From contig CM054155.1 of the NCBI GenBank assembly GCA_028751875.1, positions 55,996,880 to 56,060,879 on the forward strand: a stretch of DNA of 64,000 nucleotides, given 5' to 3'. The DNA comes from Rapana venosa (lineage: Eukaryota > Mollusca > Gastropoda > Neogastropoda > Muricidae). Below are positions 30,522-43,699 of this stretch, piece by piece. Position numbers and translations under genes: made by a program. Positions within the stretch are counted from its first letter, which is position 1. The number at the start of each line of letters is the position of its first letter. The notes under the pieces were generated by a model. It saw nothing but the letters and a program-made list of their open reading frames with translations, ran no database searches and was not told the origin of the DNA.

Positions 30522-31115
30522 AACTGAATTTTACATTCATTGCATAACTATGCTGCAGAAAACTGTGTGCGAAATAAATAGTGTTTTAACAGATGATGAG
30601 AATTAATCTTTGAATGCACTTTTTGAAATACATGTGTATGAGATATATATATGTGTTTGTGTGTGTTAAAACACCACTGTCAACAAGAACACACACACAA
30701 ATACACGTTTTTATATGTTAATATAACACCACCAAAAAGAACACCCCCCCCCCACACACACACACTGACGGACTGTACCGCACGTGACACATCATATTGC
30801 CCGCACACGTGTTTTTCCGCCATTGGGGGTTGAACACACAGGGTTAATGGTGAGTTTTCCTTCTGCTTACCCCCACTTTGCCCCTGCGTGGTAGAGAAAT
30901 CGCGTTACTCCCTGCCAAAGCACAGACCGGGTTGATAATATCATGTGTTGGTTGAGCGGTTTCATGCGATCCATAATTCATTGTGTGTTCATTATTAAAG
31001 CTAAGTTTTGGGGAAATCTGTCAACTGACAAGGATAAAGAAAACAAAGGAAAGAAGACATTAAACCCAGGCATGTTTGAATTCCTTTTTATTTCTTTATC
31101 TATTCTTTTAAAAAT
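30310..31115. other. Intronic or intergenic spacer
   Basis: It contains (GA)n at 30486-30521 and short CA stretches (30690-30770). Otherwise unique with no recognised exon. Confidence 0.45.
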
Positions 31116-31117
31116 AT

Positions 31118-31422
31118 GTGTTACATCGAGGATAATGAATAAACTTATTATTTTTACATCAGTCCCGTGTGTATGCGGTTTTGGAATCTGATCCTTTCCA
31201 CCAGCACACAAGGGCCCTACCTTAAACGAAAAGCGGAAAGGATTTACGTTGGCGCAAATGTTCTCGTGCTTCGCACACGGGACCTCGGTTTATAGTCTCA
31301 TGAAGACTTTTGGGAGAGTGAGTCGCACTGATGTAACCCCAGGGAAAATACCTCTTGAACGGAATCAAAAAAAGGTTAGAATTGCGAGCGCAATGTTCAA
31401 AACAACTAGGACTAACCCTCCC
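31118..31422 (-). mobile_element. tRNA-headed SINE, degenerate
   Basis: It matches from catcgaggataatgaataaa through gtgtgtatgcggttttggaa, cgaaaagcggaaaggattta, gacctcggtttatagtctca and cccagggaaaatacctcttg to the remains of the tRNA head (attgcgagcgcaatgttc, actagg). The head is damaged. Confidence 0.82.
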
Positions 31423-31789
31423 TTCAAGAATGTGCACAAAGTTTTAAAAAAGAGACCTTCTGTCAAATCTGTTCACAAGATGCGCTAGTTGAAACAGAGC
31501 ATGGTCATCTGTGATTGTCAGATAGCTAACCATTATCAAAAACACACTGCTAAATACAAAACTATAATTTCTCTGCATACATATTACTAACATCCTCCCG
31601 TGAAAAAACAATCTAATATCCACCAAAATCTATCCCAAAACTTTATTCAAATGAATAAAGATAGAAGACTTACCCATTTTATGACATCAAGAAGTTTATA
31701 ATGCAATTAAACAACCCTCATAACCACAACACACACACAAAACACACAACACACACACTCAACACACTTTTAACTACGATTTATCAACA

Positions 31790-32245
31790 GAAGCTATCTC
31801 TTACACAATAATACAGTATCCAAAAAATTTTAAAAACAGCAAACAATTTTGGCTGAATGATACACAGGGCACTATTCGCCAAACAAATGTCGACGAAGTC
31901 TTTCGGATGAGACAAAAACGAACCCCGTGTGAGAAACGCATAGAACATCTGCCACCATTAAATCCTGTTCCGCTTTTCCAAAGAGTAGGACATTGTGTGC
32001 CGTGGGAACAGATGACACAATTTACAAAACCGCGAACACACGGGGACTTGATGTAAAATAGCACGTGAGTGCTTATTCCATTGTCCTCGATATAAAAGAA
32101 TAAATAAAATAAATAAACACACACACACACACTTTTAGCATTGTATTTACACAGAACAGTCTTCTCATACACATATAAACAGTTAAAAAATTTTCAAAAA
32201 AGCAAAACATTTTTGGCTCACTGATACACAGGGGCACTCTTCGCC
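31790..32245 (+). repeat. Direct duplication of about 90 bp flanking a SINE copy
   Basis: The segments 31800-31885 and 32135-32247 share aaaaattttnaaaaacagca-like, ttttggctnantgatacaca and ggcactnttcgccaaac words in the same order. The SINE fragment 31884-32108 lies between. The repeats are too long for a target-site duplication, so the locus was duplicated. Confidence 0.7.
31884..32108 (+). mobile_element. tRNA-headed SINE, 5'-truncated
   Basis: It starts gtcgacgaagtctttcggat and runs through aaatcctgttccgcttttcc, ggacattgtgtgccgtggga and cggggacttgatgtaaaata to tgtcctcgatataaaagaat. It is followed by A-rich and CA repeats. Confidence 0.86.
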
Positions 32246-32249
32246 AAAC

Positions 32250-32955
32250 CAAAGTGAAGTTGAGCCATTGTCATGCTAGTTACTGGTCCCGCCTCTTTGT
32301 TCCACAAACACTCGGACTTCACTCGGCAATGCCGCCTCGCAAATCCCTCGCAGTCACCTTCACCTGCTGAACGTCACTTTCGAGGTCACCGGACCTTTGG
32401 GGGCACCACGGAACCAAGATATTGTCCCAAACAGTTACAGCAGGAACCACCTTCAAGGGGATTAACAGAAATAAAAGACATGGTTTTGATGCAGTCTTGC
32501 TGATATGCATCATATTTTACAAATTAACTCACTCAGACCACATATTAAGATGTAATAATATGCAAGCAAACCCCCCACCCCCCCCCCTTCTCTAACTTTT
32601 ATTGTATTTGCTTAAGTATAGTTGTTTCGTATCCTGAAAAGGACACGTACTTAATATTTTCAATATTTATTGGGCTTTCGGCTTTACTTGAGTTTTAACG
32701 AATGCCCTATTTCATATCATTATTGTTAACGGTGTAACAACTATTGAACCACTTTTACAATGGTAAGAAGTTTACTTATGACTTATAATTGTGGGTATTC
32801 CCTGAGGATTTTCTGATTGTTGTTTGTTAGGGGGGGGGGTTGGTTTTTCCTTCTTATGTTGGATTATTCTTTATGTCTTTTGTTTGTGTTTTATTGATGA
32901 GGGGGATTAGTTTTAATTTGTTGTTTTTAAAAGACTATTCCCTTTTTCTTACTGT
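32250..32955. other. Spacer without gene
   Basis: Unique sequence. A 76-codon frame at 32273-32503 has no recognised motif. There is a C-run at 32572-32588 and a G-run at 32830-32839. Confidence 0.4.
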
Positions 32956-33062
32956 GTGAGAGCATGTATGGGTTATTATACATGTTCCCTATGGCGGACT
33001 AAATGTATAATAAGCACATCGATGCTAATATCCGAATAAAAGAATTTGTCATTGTCATTGTC
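32956..33062 (+). mobile_element. SINE/LINE tail ending in (ATTGTC)n
   Basis: gtgtgagagcatgtatgggt, tatggcggactaaatgtata and taagcacatcgatgctaata, then aataaaagaatttgtcattg and tcattgtc. The same arrangement, more damaged, occurs at 12415-12535. Confidence 0.6.
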
Positions 33063-36000
33063 TTACACACCACACATACCTCATAGGTCAGTGTAGACAT
33101 ATTACCGTCAACTTGATGGAAGTGACTCAACTGCAGAAAATTTGTGAACACCTTTCGTTCACTTTACCTGGCCTGCAACTCAACAATCAATTTCTTTCTT
33201 ACGTGATCATTTGAAAGATAAATGACACATAAACATTTCAAAATATACTTTACTTACATTTATGGATGATGTAAGAGGTTTAATAACTTTCGTGCTTCAA
33301 TAAACTGATAGTCAGAACAAACAAGTATGAAAGAAATAAAATAAAGAAAAACAGTAAAGTCGATACTATGCATTGTGCGCAAGTATTTTTTAAGTGCACT
33401 TTTGTTTTGTGCAAGTGGCCAATATAACTACAATTTATAAAAAAATTAAGTGAAGATTAAAGCATCACCCCAATTACGTACCTGGGTCACAGTTGTTTAA
33501 GGACACAAATTGAACTACCGCAATCACAAGTTGGATGACCTGTTCCTCATCACCCCTGGGTGTGATTGGCTAAACCATAGGATGCTCCTCCCAATGTAAT
33601 GGTAAAGGCAAACAACTTCCACTTTGCCAAGTCAGGTTAGGGACCTGATGACTTAAACTCCAATTGACTAAGATGGTTGGGTTTGGTAAGATATTACCCA
33701 TTTTTGTATTGGAAATGTACTAAACTTGATTTTACCAGTCGGTAAACTTATGAAGAAACGTAGAAGTACACAGAAAGTAACACCAAAGAAGATAATAGAT
33801 AAATAATAAAGGAAGTGGTTATTAGATTGGTAACTTATGGCAGAATAAGGTGTAGGAGGAAGTTTAACTAATAAAAGAATAGGATGCCCTTCAAGGAATG
33901 ACCCTCAGATTTACAGGGTGTTTCAAATGAATTAATTCTTAACTCACAAGTTTCTATGTTTGCCAAAGAGATAAACAGGATTCGTTTCAGAATACTTTAA
34001 CAACCAATCTAGAACTCAGACATAACTAGGAGAATACTGAACTCCAGTAGCAGAGAAGTTCATTAAAGAAGAGAGAATCTTTGCCGACATGGACATTCTG
34101 GGTGTCAGTGGGCCTCAAAAGAAAAGAACAAATCTTAAAAGTATAGTTTAATTTTGGAACATTTATTGAGACTGTTGAGTACTAGTGAAGATATTCATAC
34201 ACGTGTAAAATAATTGATGCAATAACACTATGAAATAACCACAAACATTATAATGATAAATCTCTTTGTCAGAGGAGAGGGAACATTAATGCTGTGGGTC
34301 TCTAGTTGAGTAGAGAGATAATAGTGTGGAGGCTAAAGCCCAGTATGCTATGACTGGTAGATACACAGATCATAGGAAAATTGAATTTGCTCATGTCCTT
34401 ACATCCTCCACACAGGACATGAGAAACCTGCGCCCAGCACTGCCAGTTCGTAGCCTAGACCCTACTGACAAAAAACGTGTTATCATATCGCCCTCACTGT
34501 GACTTACAACCCATCACTACAGGAATTGGGAAGAAAATATAGTTCAGCTACCATTTTTGGTTTCTTTTGAATTTGTTTAAAACTGATTATTTAAATCACA
34601 AATGTTTGATTTGGTATTGTAGAGGTGAAATATGTGTATTGGATTAAGTGTTTTGAGAAAAAAAGTAGAGATCACTTGCTGATTACTCTTGTCCAGGAAT
34701 TGTGATGGATCATCAAAATGAAAAATCCACACAAGCTGCACTGTGAAAGGAATATCTCCAGATATTTTGACAACAATTCAAAATCTTTCTAGAAGAATGG
34801 ATAATTTTGAATGAAGTGCAACGCACTCCAGGAATAAAAATATGAGCGCTGACTCAGACAAAGAACCCCTTGTGAAAACAAAAGAAAAAGAATGAAGGCA
34901 GGCAGGATTCAGAGACCGTTACTGACAGGGTTTCTGATGAGGGGGCAGAAGAGCTGAAAAAAACATGGCAGAACCTAAGAGGGATGTAGATAAAAGAAGA
35001 CATTTCATCGAAAATGGCATCATCCTTTGATGCATAAAGAAAAAGGTCACTTATGAAAAACTGGCAAGTGCTTGAGTCCAAATTTGAGATCTAGACTAGA
35101 CAGGAAACATGAGGAAAACTTACACAAGTACTATTCAAAACTGTTCTTAACGGTGTTCCCAAACAAACAGGAAGTTTTTCCGTCTCAAGAAAGACAGATG
35201 TCAAGATGAAACACAAAAAAACCTAGTTCAAAAGCTGCATCGATAACAGCTTTGCACATAACAGACATTGAAGTAAAAAGATATACATTCAGGCAGAGAT
35301 CAGTAAATAAAATGAATGAACCAGATGCATATACCTTCATCACCACCTAAGGTAATCAACATGACTGTCCAGAAAAGAAAGCAAACACCGACCTAGACCT
35401 ACCCATAACTCAGTAATGCACGCATGTTGCAAAACACCAGAACATACTGTACGGTGACAGTTTCATAAGATAAAAGAAGTACAAAGAGTTCAAAAACTTC
35501 AGAACATGCAAGTGCCAAACAAAAAGAAGAAAAACATAGCAGATAACAAACAACTCTTTTTAGCAACAAAAAGGGAGACAAGGGGACAGTAATCAAGGTA
35601 TTTTGAAGAGGGGTCAGAAAAACAGCCATCGGTGAACTCGATCCGACTAGAAACCGCCCTCCTTCTGGAAAAAAAATGTTAGTGAATTAAAGTGCATAAC
35701 CCCTCGTGTGGCTTTATTTAAAGCCAACATGATAAATTTACAGCAGGAAGATTAAGGTAAATGTCAGGAAATGTATTACTTGAACCTGATGTACTTGAAA
35801 CATTGAAGGAAATTTAAAATACATTTTGATGATTTTCCAGAAGATATCAAGCAAAATCCCAAAGTCCTTTAACAAGTATGAAAGTTATGCTATTGAGCTC
35901 TGAATAGAAATACTTGTTGAAAAGGGGAAAGAATCTTTTGCAAGAAAGGACAAATTGTATTAAACTATCTTTGTGTAAAGTATTTTGAAGAAAGCACTAA

Positions 36001-38840
36001 TGAAAAGGTGAATATAAGAAAATTAAGATGGAAAATACATAATTTGAACTAGGTCACAAAATTGTTATTTTGCCATCAATGATTCCGAGAGACCATAAGT
36101 CACAGCAGCAAGAGACACTTTCATAAAACCCAAATTCAGATGGAGAGGAAAACCGTACTGTTTCAGGCACACACATGGGACTCAGTCCGATTCCCAGAAA
36201 CCATTCACAAAACTATGAAAACCTGTCCTAGCATGTTATATGATATGGTCACCCAGATAAATTTCATTAAGATGATAGTTAATTGTAGGAAAAGACCTGA
36301 ACATGAAGTTGTACAGGTGTGACAGATACATTAAAATTATAGACTATCTAGAAATTATATACAATAAAAATTCAGTTAACGAACAATAAAACCCGGCAAT
36401 AATAAACTCATAACATATCCTAAATGTACGAACACAAACCTGTGACAAAGAATTATTAACAGAAAAGTGTTACCAAAAATCTGGCACCTTATGCACAATC
36501 ATTTCTCAATGGGCCTACCTACACACAAACCAAATACAAAACTAAGTAAGAACTATAACCGTACATAAGAAAACCTGAAATCAATCCCACAGTTACAAAG
36601 GTCATCAAGATCAATCCCATATTATATGAACAAACCTCATAAGACTGATTGTACAACCAAACAAACAAAGTGTGAAAAAACAAAAGACATAACTTCTGCA
36701 ACTACGATTTTAAATTTCAGAAAATGCAATAAACAGTCTATACAAACACAGGTTAGTATATAAAAACAGTTACACAATCATAACGTCAATTATCTCAGCA
36801 ATCCAATGTTTAAAACAGATACATATGTCACCCAACATCCTGAAGATCGTAATAAAACTATACAGTCAAACACACCTTAATTCTTTCTGAATTTAGAAAC
36901 ACTCATTCTCTATCGAAGCAGCTCAACAAAACTGCATCCTTAATAACATAAACAGAACATATAGATGAAAGATCAACAACACAAACCTCATGTCTATCTA
37001 ACATAAAAAAACTACATTAAAAGAAACAAAACTCGAAGCATGCAAAAAAATCATGAAATCAAAACAGTACCTGCATCTCTACCTGATACAGCAAACAGAA
37101 AACTGATTTCTAATAATCCAAGAGTCATGGATATGTGGTCTTCGCAGGTGTCTTAACCAGAAAACAAAAGATAGCAAAAATAGTGACAAGAAGGAAACAT
37201 TAAAAGAACAATGGGGGAGGTGAATGAAAAGAACACAAAAACAACAGGACAACACGAAAAAAATAAATTATATATCACCGAAAGAATTTAAATAAACAAT
37301 CGAAACAAAAAACACTACATGATAATTTCACATTTAAAAAGTAACAAAAAAACTCCTATTCATATTAAAAAAATCTTGACTAACCAGAATTGACAGAAGA
37401 CATCCAACATAGAAACATATAAACAATATAAGGCATAATAAAAATGTAGTAAACCTAAATAAAAAAGCAACACAAAAAAAACTGAGAAACATGAGTTGAA
37501 GATCATAGCGGTATCTTTCCAATTGAAACAAGAAGAAATACAAAAACAGAAAATAACGATACCAAAGCTTACTTATTATTGAAGAAATTTGCTGACCTGC
37601 AAAACGATGTACAAAGAAATATTGAAATAACAAATGTATAATGTAAACCACATTGTATAGAACAAGATTCACAGAAAGTCCGAATTGAAATGGTTAAAAC
37701 ACGTAATAACACTGTTTCATATAAACACGAATATGGGAAAGAAGCTATAAAACGAGATAAAGACAACTACTTCATCTTTCCTGATGAACAACAACTGCAT
37801 CTTTACATTTGCTAACGACACTCTCTTCTTCTTACTAAAACCAAGCCAGCACTTGCCTTCATCCTCAACGATAGACACAGACAGACTGCTCACTCACCTG
37901 ATGCAGTGAACAGGACGCATCTAGCAGATGTCAGCCAACGAGACGCTCATACCCTATTCTACCTCTGGATCACAAACATGCTTACTTCTTACTGATAATA
38001 CAGAGCACTGCATTGCATCTAGTGACAGTAACAAACCACCTGATCCTTGTGCTTGAACATCAATGGATGCTGGGACATGGTGTTAGTAACATTTTGATCA
38101 CCTACAGTTGATTTGACTGGTCTGGAACTGGACAAACTTATTTAGGCAAAGCTATGCATTTACATTTTACAAAGTTTGTTGGGAGTGAAGAGGCAATTGG
38201 AGCCCAAGTTTACTGACATGGAATCGCAGGATGTGAAGGTAATTGGAAACGAGAAAGAAGTTAAGATAAAAAATAAAATAGCTTGGCTCCATGGAATTCG
38301 GGCATGTTTTAGAAGGAGTAAATAGAAACTTATAGTAATCTGTTAACAAGCATCTTTTTCTGATCTACCAGAATCTGGAAAACCAATTTTCCCATTCAGG
38401 AAAGGAACCCACCAAGAAATTAAGATTCATTTATCTGTTATAACCGTATGATATAAAATAAGTCTCAGCTTTCAAAAACTGAAATAATTTGCAAAAAAAC
38501 TCGTTTTAGAAAGATCATCAGATATCATATCACAGTATGTTGCAATTATCATATAGCTACTTAAGAAACAAAAATTCGTTCTGATCAACAGGACTGTACA
38601 TAGAATCAATTAAAGTTTCGACTAGGGACTGCAAAAGGGAATGGACTTCTATTGAAAAATACAAGTACTCATGTAAGTCAGATTGAAGGGGATGAGTACA
38701 GCAGCAACTTGTTCAAGGCTAAAACCGGAAACCAGCTCGCATGTTCAACCAGGTAAAGATTAAACGAATACTGGCAAGCTTACCTGATAACTAGAATATC
38801 AAGCAATGTTTTACGACAACATGTTTTAATATCAGGACTG
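33062..38840. other. 5.8-kb interval with no recognisable features, A-rich from about 34.6 kb
   Basis: I see no exon with homology, no SINE, LINE or tandem repeat. The plus strand becomes strongly A-rich (34600-37800, e.g. aaaacaaaacaaaac-type words), and the open frames on the minus strand (Phe/Leu/Tyr-rich, e.g. 37334-37672) are products of that bias. It could be an intron of the minus-strand filamin-type gene or an eroded element; no positive evidence for either. Confidence 0.45.
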
Positions 38841-38841
38841 T

Positions 38842-40137
38842 TTGCAGGGTTTCCCAAAACCAGTTAAATGTTCGCTAATCAATCAAAAAGCTAGTTTGCA
38901 TGTAAATCTTGATAAATCGAATATCGTCGAATTCAGAAATGTGGGTATGGCTAGGAAAGAGGTTTGGTTTTACAAGGGAAATGAAATAACTATCGTAAAT
39001 TTCTATAAATACCTGGACTTATTCCTTTCAACTAGAGCAGTACGTGAACTCTCATGTAAAGCAAGAAAAGGAGTAATTAGCATCTTCAAAAGTCTATGGA
39101 AACTGGGAGACTTTTCAACCGAGATATTTGTCAAACTGTTTCACTCACAAATTAAACCGAATCTATTGAATGGAGCAGAAATATGGGGCCATTTCAACAA
39201 AAAAGCAGTGGAGAATGTCCACAATTTGGTCTTAAAAAATGTCATGTAAGCCCTGAACTCACAATGACATGGTTTACAGTGAAAGGGACGTTACCATTAC
39301 ATATTTATAGTTATGTATGTACAATCCGATATTTGGCTGAGCTGACCGAACTAAAGAATCCAGACTCCAACGAAAGGCCTACAACTGCGTTTGTTCTTCA
39401 TAATGATGGTAAATGTGTAGGGTATCACCATATTGATATGTTATACAGACGTTTCGGTTGTATGGGAAAGCCAAGGGGTCATTCATCATAAAGCTTTCTT
39501 AAGCCAGCTTAAGCAAACAGACTAATCGATGTTCTTACAAAAGTGATGAACATTAACAATAGCACTAGATACGCGTGTATTACATTTAGATAATCTGATC
39601 TATGGAAAGTACTTTCCTTGTCGTTTAGTACCTGTTTCTTGATCGTTTAGTTCGGCTAATACTTAGCCCGCACAGAAAACGCTACACAGCCGCTTCTGAG
39701 CAAGATCTTCAGTGTTCATTTTGTCATAGTGCTATAGAAACAGAAATGCACTTTCTATTTCACTGCAGTTTTCTCAGTGACTTAAGACTGAAATTCATCC
39801 CGAAAAACTATAGTATGTATCCTTCGCTAACTTGATTTCAAAGATTAATGCAAGATGACACTTGTGTCCATGATCTTGGCAGATATGTTTATCATGCCAA
39901 CAAACGCCGCTAATGTCATTACGAAGCCCATTGTTGATTCCTTTGATTTACTGTTGTTTCCTTAAAATTCCATACATTGTTATTATTTTAAAATATGTTT
40001 GTTCTACTGTAATGCCTTATTCAACACATCCAGTCATTCCTGTTTGCCCACATATTTGTAACGGTTGTATGGCCTATACAATTAAATTCTTGAGTCTTCT
40101 CTCTCTCTCTTCTCTCTCTCTCTCTCTCTCTCTCTCC
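38842..40137 (+). mobile_element. LINE 3' end with (CT)n tail, copy 2
   Basis: The frame at 38842-39249 reads LHVNLDKSNIVEFRNVG, WFYKGNEITIVNFYKYL then KLFHSQIKPNLLNGAEIWG, the end of the palm and the thumb of a LINE RT (DKSNIVxFRxG, NFYKYLGxxxS). Frame 39183-39491 continues VSPELTMTWFTVKGTLPLHI. At 39.7-39.8 kb broken frames give CSFCHSAIETEMHFLFHCS-like Cys/His residues. The 3' end cctatacaattaaattcttg leads into (CT)n at 40098-40137. Confidence 0.85.
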
Positions 40138-40195
40138 AGTCATATAAACAGCTCTGCAAGCGCATGCCAAGTTTCCCAGTACCATCTCGACTCAC

Positions 40196-40440
40196 CCAGG
40201 TCCAGCCCCCTCCTCCCCCCCTGCCCTCACCAAACTGGCCAGGGACAGTGCACGGGCGCCTCTGCCCTGACCTGACCCGCCTGACCTGCTGGCGTTGACC
40301 GGCCGAAAGGGGGCCCCATGCAGTAGCCCAGCGCGGGAGCTCCAGGGCAGCTTCTGACCAGTACAGGGGGTCAGGTAGCTCGCCGGCAACACACGACTCT
40401 TTACAGCACAGGTAGCGGGCAGTTCACAACTTGAATCAAG
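40196..40440 (-). pseudogene. Possible filamin-type exon, frame-broken
   Basis: The minus strand has GLLHGAPFRPVNASRSG then, over frameshifts, QVRAEAPV / ARALSLASLVRAGGEEGAG, before a strong donor-like CCTGG|GTGAGT at 40195. 'HGxPFxVNAS' followed by a new 'VRAxG...LxxxxVRAGEE' is what the junction of two filamin repeats looks like. No single frame works, so this is either sequencing error in GC-rich sequence or decay. Weaker than the exons at 30138 and 61793. A LINE begins at about 40430. Confidence 0.4.
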
Positions 40441-40922
40441 AGCAACATCTGGAAATGGGAGACATCGGCAGAAAAACCAAAGCATCCTTTTCAAGAGCCT
40501 TGTTTTGTCAGTTCTTCTCTACGGAAGGTGAGACCTGGAAATTACGAAGGAGAAGAAGAGAAACTAGACAGTTATCCAAACCATGTCTGAGGAGGATCTC
40601 AACCGTGGCAAGAACACATTTCCAACAAGACAGTCTGGAAATGCAGGAGCAAAAAAAAATCGCCAGGAGTTAGAAGACGGAGATGGACTGGATTGAATTT
40701 CCTAAGAAAGCAGGAGTGACGACTGTTTCTGTGCCCTCGGATGGCACCTGAAGGGAGCAGGAAAGGGGAGCCCAACCAACATGGCGACGAATGGTAGAAG
40801 TAGAACGGAACAGCGCAGGCTGGAGCACGTGGAACGCCGCACGACGCACAGCTGCAGACCGGAACCAGTGGAGGAATGATGTTCAAGCCTTGTGTGCCTC
40901 CTGGCACAGAGAGAATTGAGGT
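40430..40922 (+). mobile_element. LINE 3' end: RTE/Nimb-like RT C-terminus
   Basis: Broken plus-strand frames encode SNIWKW..., LVLSVLLYG-like text across a deletion, then KKLDS..CLRRI, WQEHISNKTV, RRRRWTWIGHxLRK and WRRMVEAERNSAGWSTWNAA then RNQWRNDVQALCA, the familiar end of an ORF2 'SNIWxS ... LLYGxExW ... WIGHxLR ... A.DRxxWRxxVxALC'. The stop is at about 40919. The copy is degenerate. Confidence 0.85.
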
Positions 40923-40929
40923 TAAGGTA

Positions 40930-41300
40930 AGGAAGGATAGCCTCGTGGTTAGTGCGTTTCGCATTGCGCTCGTCATCTGCTGACCCGGGTTTGAATCCCG
41001 TTCAAGGGGATTTTTTCGTTAGTGCCGACTCCATTCCCACCAAAAGTCCTTCGGATGAGACTATAAACCGAGGTCCCGTGTGCGAATGCATTCAGAACAT
41101 CTTCCGCACACGATAAAATCTGTTCCACTTCTCAGAAGAGTAGCCCATTGTGTGCCCCTGGGAACGGATGACAAAATTTAAGCGCTTCGATTTGTTTGTT
41201 TTACAAGATTCAGCGCTATATAAATTCCATGTATTATTATTATATGTTAAAAAAAACACCCGCGTGAGTGTTGATTTTGTTATCCCGAAATGAAAAATAA
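40930..41300 (+). mobile_element. tRNA-headed SINE with nested 65-bp element
   Basis: The head aaggatagcctcgtggttag (A box), ctgacccgggtttgaatccc (B box) and body run to ggaacggatgacaaaattta at 41181. A 65-bp element follows (41182-41246: agcgcttcgatttgtttgtt, ttacaagattcagcgctata, taaattccatgtattattat). The SINE tail then resumes (gtgagtgttgattttgttat, 41255-41300). About 30 bases of SINE body are missing at the junction. Confidence 0.88.
41182..41246 (+). mobile_element. 65-bp AGCGCT element, best-preserved copy
   Basis: It starts AGCGCTTCGATTTGTTTG, has an internal TCAGCGCTATATAAATTCCA and ends in (ATT)n. The two AGCGCT boxes lie about 30 bases apart. No coding capacity. It is too short for a normal SINE and has no tRNA head. 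Confidence 0.85.
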
Positions 41301-42200
41301 GAAAGCCTGTGTGTATCAGGGGAGAGGGGGTGAGTAGGTGAGTGGGTGGATGGATTGGAAACAATGGGAGGGAGGGAGATGGAGGGAGAGGGAGCGTTAG
41401 GAAGTGTGTGTAGGAGAGAGAGACAGAGACAGAGACGACAGACAGAGCCACAGAGAAAGTGAGAGGGTGAAGGAGAGCAGACCTTCACAGAGAGGAACGA
41501 GAGGAGAGAGAGAGGAGCAGGAGAGAGAGAGAGACGCTTTGACAATTTATTGTCATTGCCCAATGTGGCCTATTGACAAGGGGGGATTTCACGACTTCTT
41601 TTGTAAATACAAATAATACAAGAAAATCACATGATGCATTTAACGTATGACAAACCAAAAAACAACAAACCAAAGAGCTCTCTATAAAGGATACGATTTA
41701 AGCTTCTGACACTAATCAGTTTCAAACTGAACACAAATTAATAGCAAGGTATGCCAAGGAACCAATAAGCAATAACTAAAAAATAAAAAGAACATTCAGA
41801 ATGTATATTAGACCATCCAATGAAATGTAATGTGGAATTTCAAATAAATATTCTTGTGGAGATACAGTTAATTACAAATGTTTTGTAGGTGTCACAAATG
41901 CTGGAGTTTACATATTAACATACTTACTTTAGTTAGTCACAAATGTTAAACTAATTGGAAATGACTGTAATGTCGTAATAGTGCTTCAGCAAAAAACTTG
42001 CAACCATTTGATCACAATATCAAATCAGACAACAGAACGAAAGATAGAAAAAATACTTGCTTCAAAGCTTTAGATTAGAAAAACCACAGTTTTCAGTATG
42101 GAAAAACATATGTTTTTGAACACAATGAACAGGAAATGCACTTCATCATACTGAATATGACCACATAGGGTATGGGAACCGTTGGACGTCTTGTTGGACC
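41300..42200. other. Spacer with a purine-rich stretch
   Basis: GAGAGACAGAGA-like sequence at 41310-41545. The frames on both strands there are low-complexity. The remainder (41550-42200) is unique and AT-rich with no recognised gene. Confidence 0.4.
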
Positions 42201-43490
42201 ACTTTTATTTGCATTGAAACGAGAGAGAGAGAGAGTGGGAGAGAGAGCAGAGAGAGAGAGAGGAGAGATGAGAGAGAGAGAGAGAGTGAGAACTCTCTGA
42301 ACTTTAACAGGGTTAATATGTACACTAGCTTAGACCACAAGACATGGAGTTGGGTAGGGCGGAAGACAATTGATGTCGTGCCAAGTTCAAGGTAAAAAAA
42401 CCCCCCAAATTTCTTGTGGAGCATTATCACAAGTGGCCCTATCAGGAACAGGTTGGAACGTGATTAAACACATAGTATCTGCATCAATACTGTTGGTAAC
42501 TTACTAAAAATCACTTTGTCAAAAGTGCAATATTTCATTTCAAGATAAAACGCAACATATGTGAAATAATCTTTTTATGCACATCATGAACTTCAATAAT
42601 ATTTTGAAACAACTTCTTCCTTCTTTTAATGTAGTGAAAAATGTATCTGACAGGTAATGAGTGTGCTCTTTATTTGGTGGTTTGATTAAATCTGGTAGTG
42701 GTATATCAATACACTCAGTTAAGAACTTTTCCCTCAAATCAGAGTGCATTGAGCATTCTAGCAAAAATTGTACTTCATTTTCAATTTTTGTTTTACAAAA
42801 CGGACACATTTTTCTTGATCATTTATTGTATAATTATCTGAAAACATTGTTTTAAAGGGCAAGCATTTAACTTAACTAGTGTAACAGCAACTGGGAAACA
42901 GTAAGTGTCCAAAAATTCAATGTATTTTTCTTTTTCAAATATATTTTTGAATGATCTGTAGTTTTCATATCTTTCCTTATCTATTATAGTTCCATGCCAC
43001 TCTTGGGTAAACATGTCAACTAATCTCTGCTTAAAAACGCGTAAAAAGGCTTGTACATCACAACTCCTTGTTGCATCCATACTATATTGAATCCAGCGTA
43101 GCACAGAATTTCCCTTATCTTTGATGCCCAGCATTCTTTTCCGTTTGTATCTAGTTCTACCAACATTTGGTAAGCATAATAATTATGGTAACCTGTTTGG
43201 ACTCAGTTGTAATAGCTTAAACCAGTATCTAAGAACATTAGTGTAAAGAACTTATATAAAGCGGGTATCTACCCTACTCACCATATACCATTTTATTCGG
43301 CGTTATTACTGGTACTCCAAGAAATCTCTTACATGCAGTTAGGTGAACTTTTTCAACATGTTCCAATCTACTTAAACCCCATGTTTCTGAAGCATATAAC
43401 AGCACTGACTGAAGTTTAGCATCAAACACCTTGAAAAATGTGCTTGCATTTATCTCTTTATATCTATTGAAAGCTTCTGATCCAGATAAG
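42200..43490 (-). mobile_element. LINE 3' end with (CT)n tail, minus-strand copy
   Basis: Reading on minus: SVLLYASETWGLSRLEHVEK (43360-43410), then KRFLGVPVITPNKMVYGE (43285-43350, broken), then MLGIKDKGNSVLRWIQYS (42823-43134) and MCPFCKTKIENEVQFLLECS (42750-42809), a CxxC...H/Q...C knuckle. A 3' region of about 230 bases follows and the (CT)n tail, seen on plus as GA, spans 42220-42292. Confidence 0.82.
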
Positions 43491-43699
43491 AGAGATTACA
43501 GAGCACTGTTGTCTGCGAACTTTACCAGAGGAATTTCCATAGTTGCTTCTGCTATCTGTATATAGAATGTACAGTGTGTGAGTGTACGCAACCGAGGAGA
43601 ACAGTGCAGGTAAATCTAACAGAAGAATATATTTGTGGCAAAAACATGCTGTGATCTGTTGGTTAAAAATTAATCAGCAACGAACAAGTTGTGTCTACG

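Noticed and set aside
37334..37672. A Phe/Leu-rich membrane protein of 112 codons on minus
   Set aside because: The plus strand here is very A-rich, so its complement yields Phe/Leu/Tyr codons by bias. There are no neighbouring exons or motifs.
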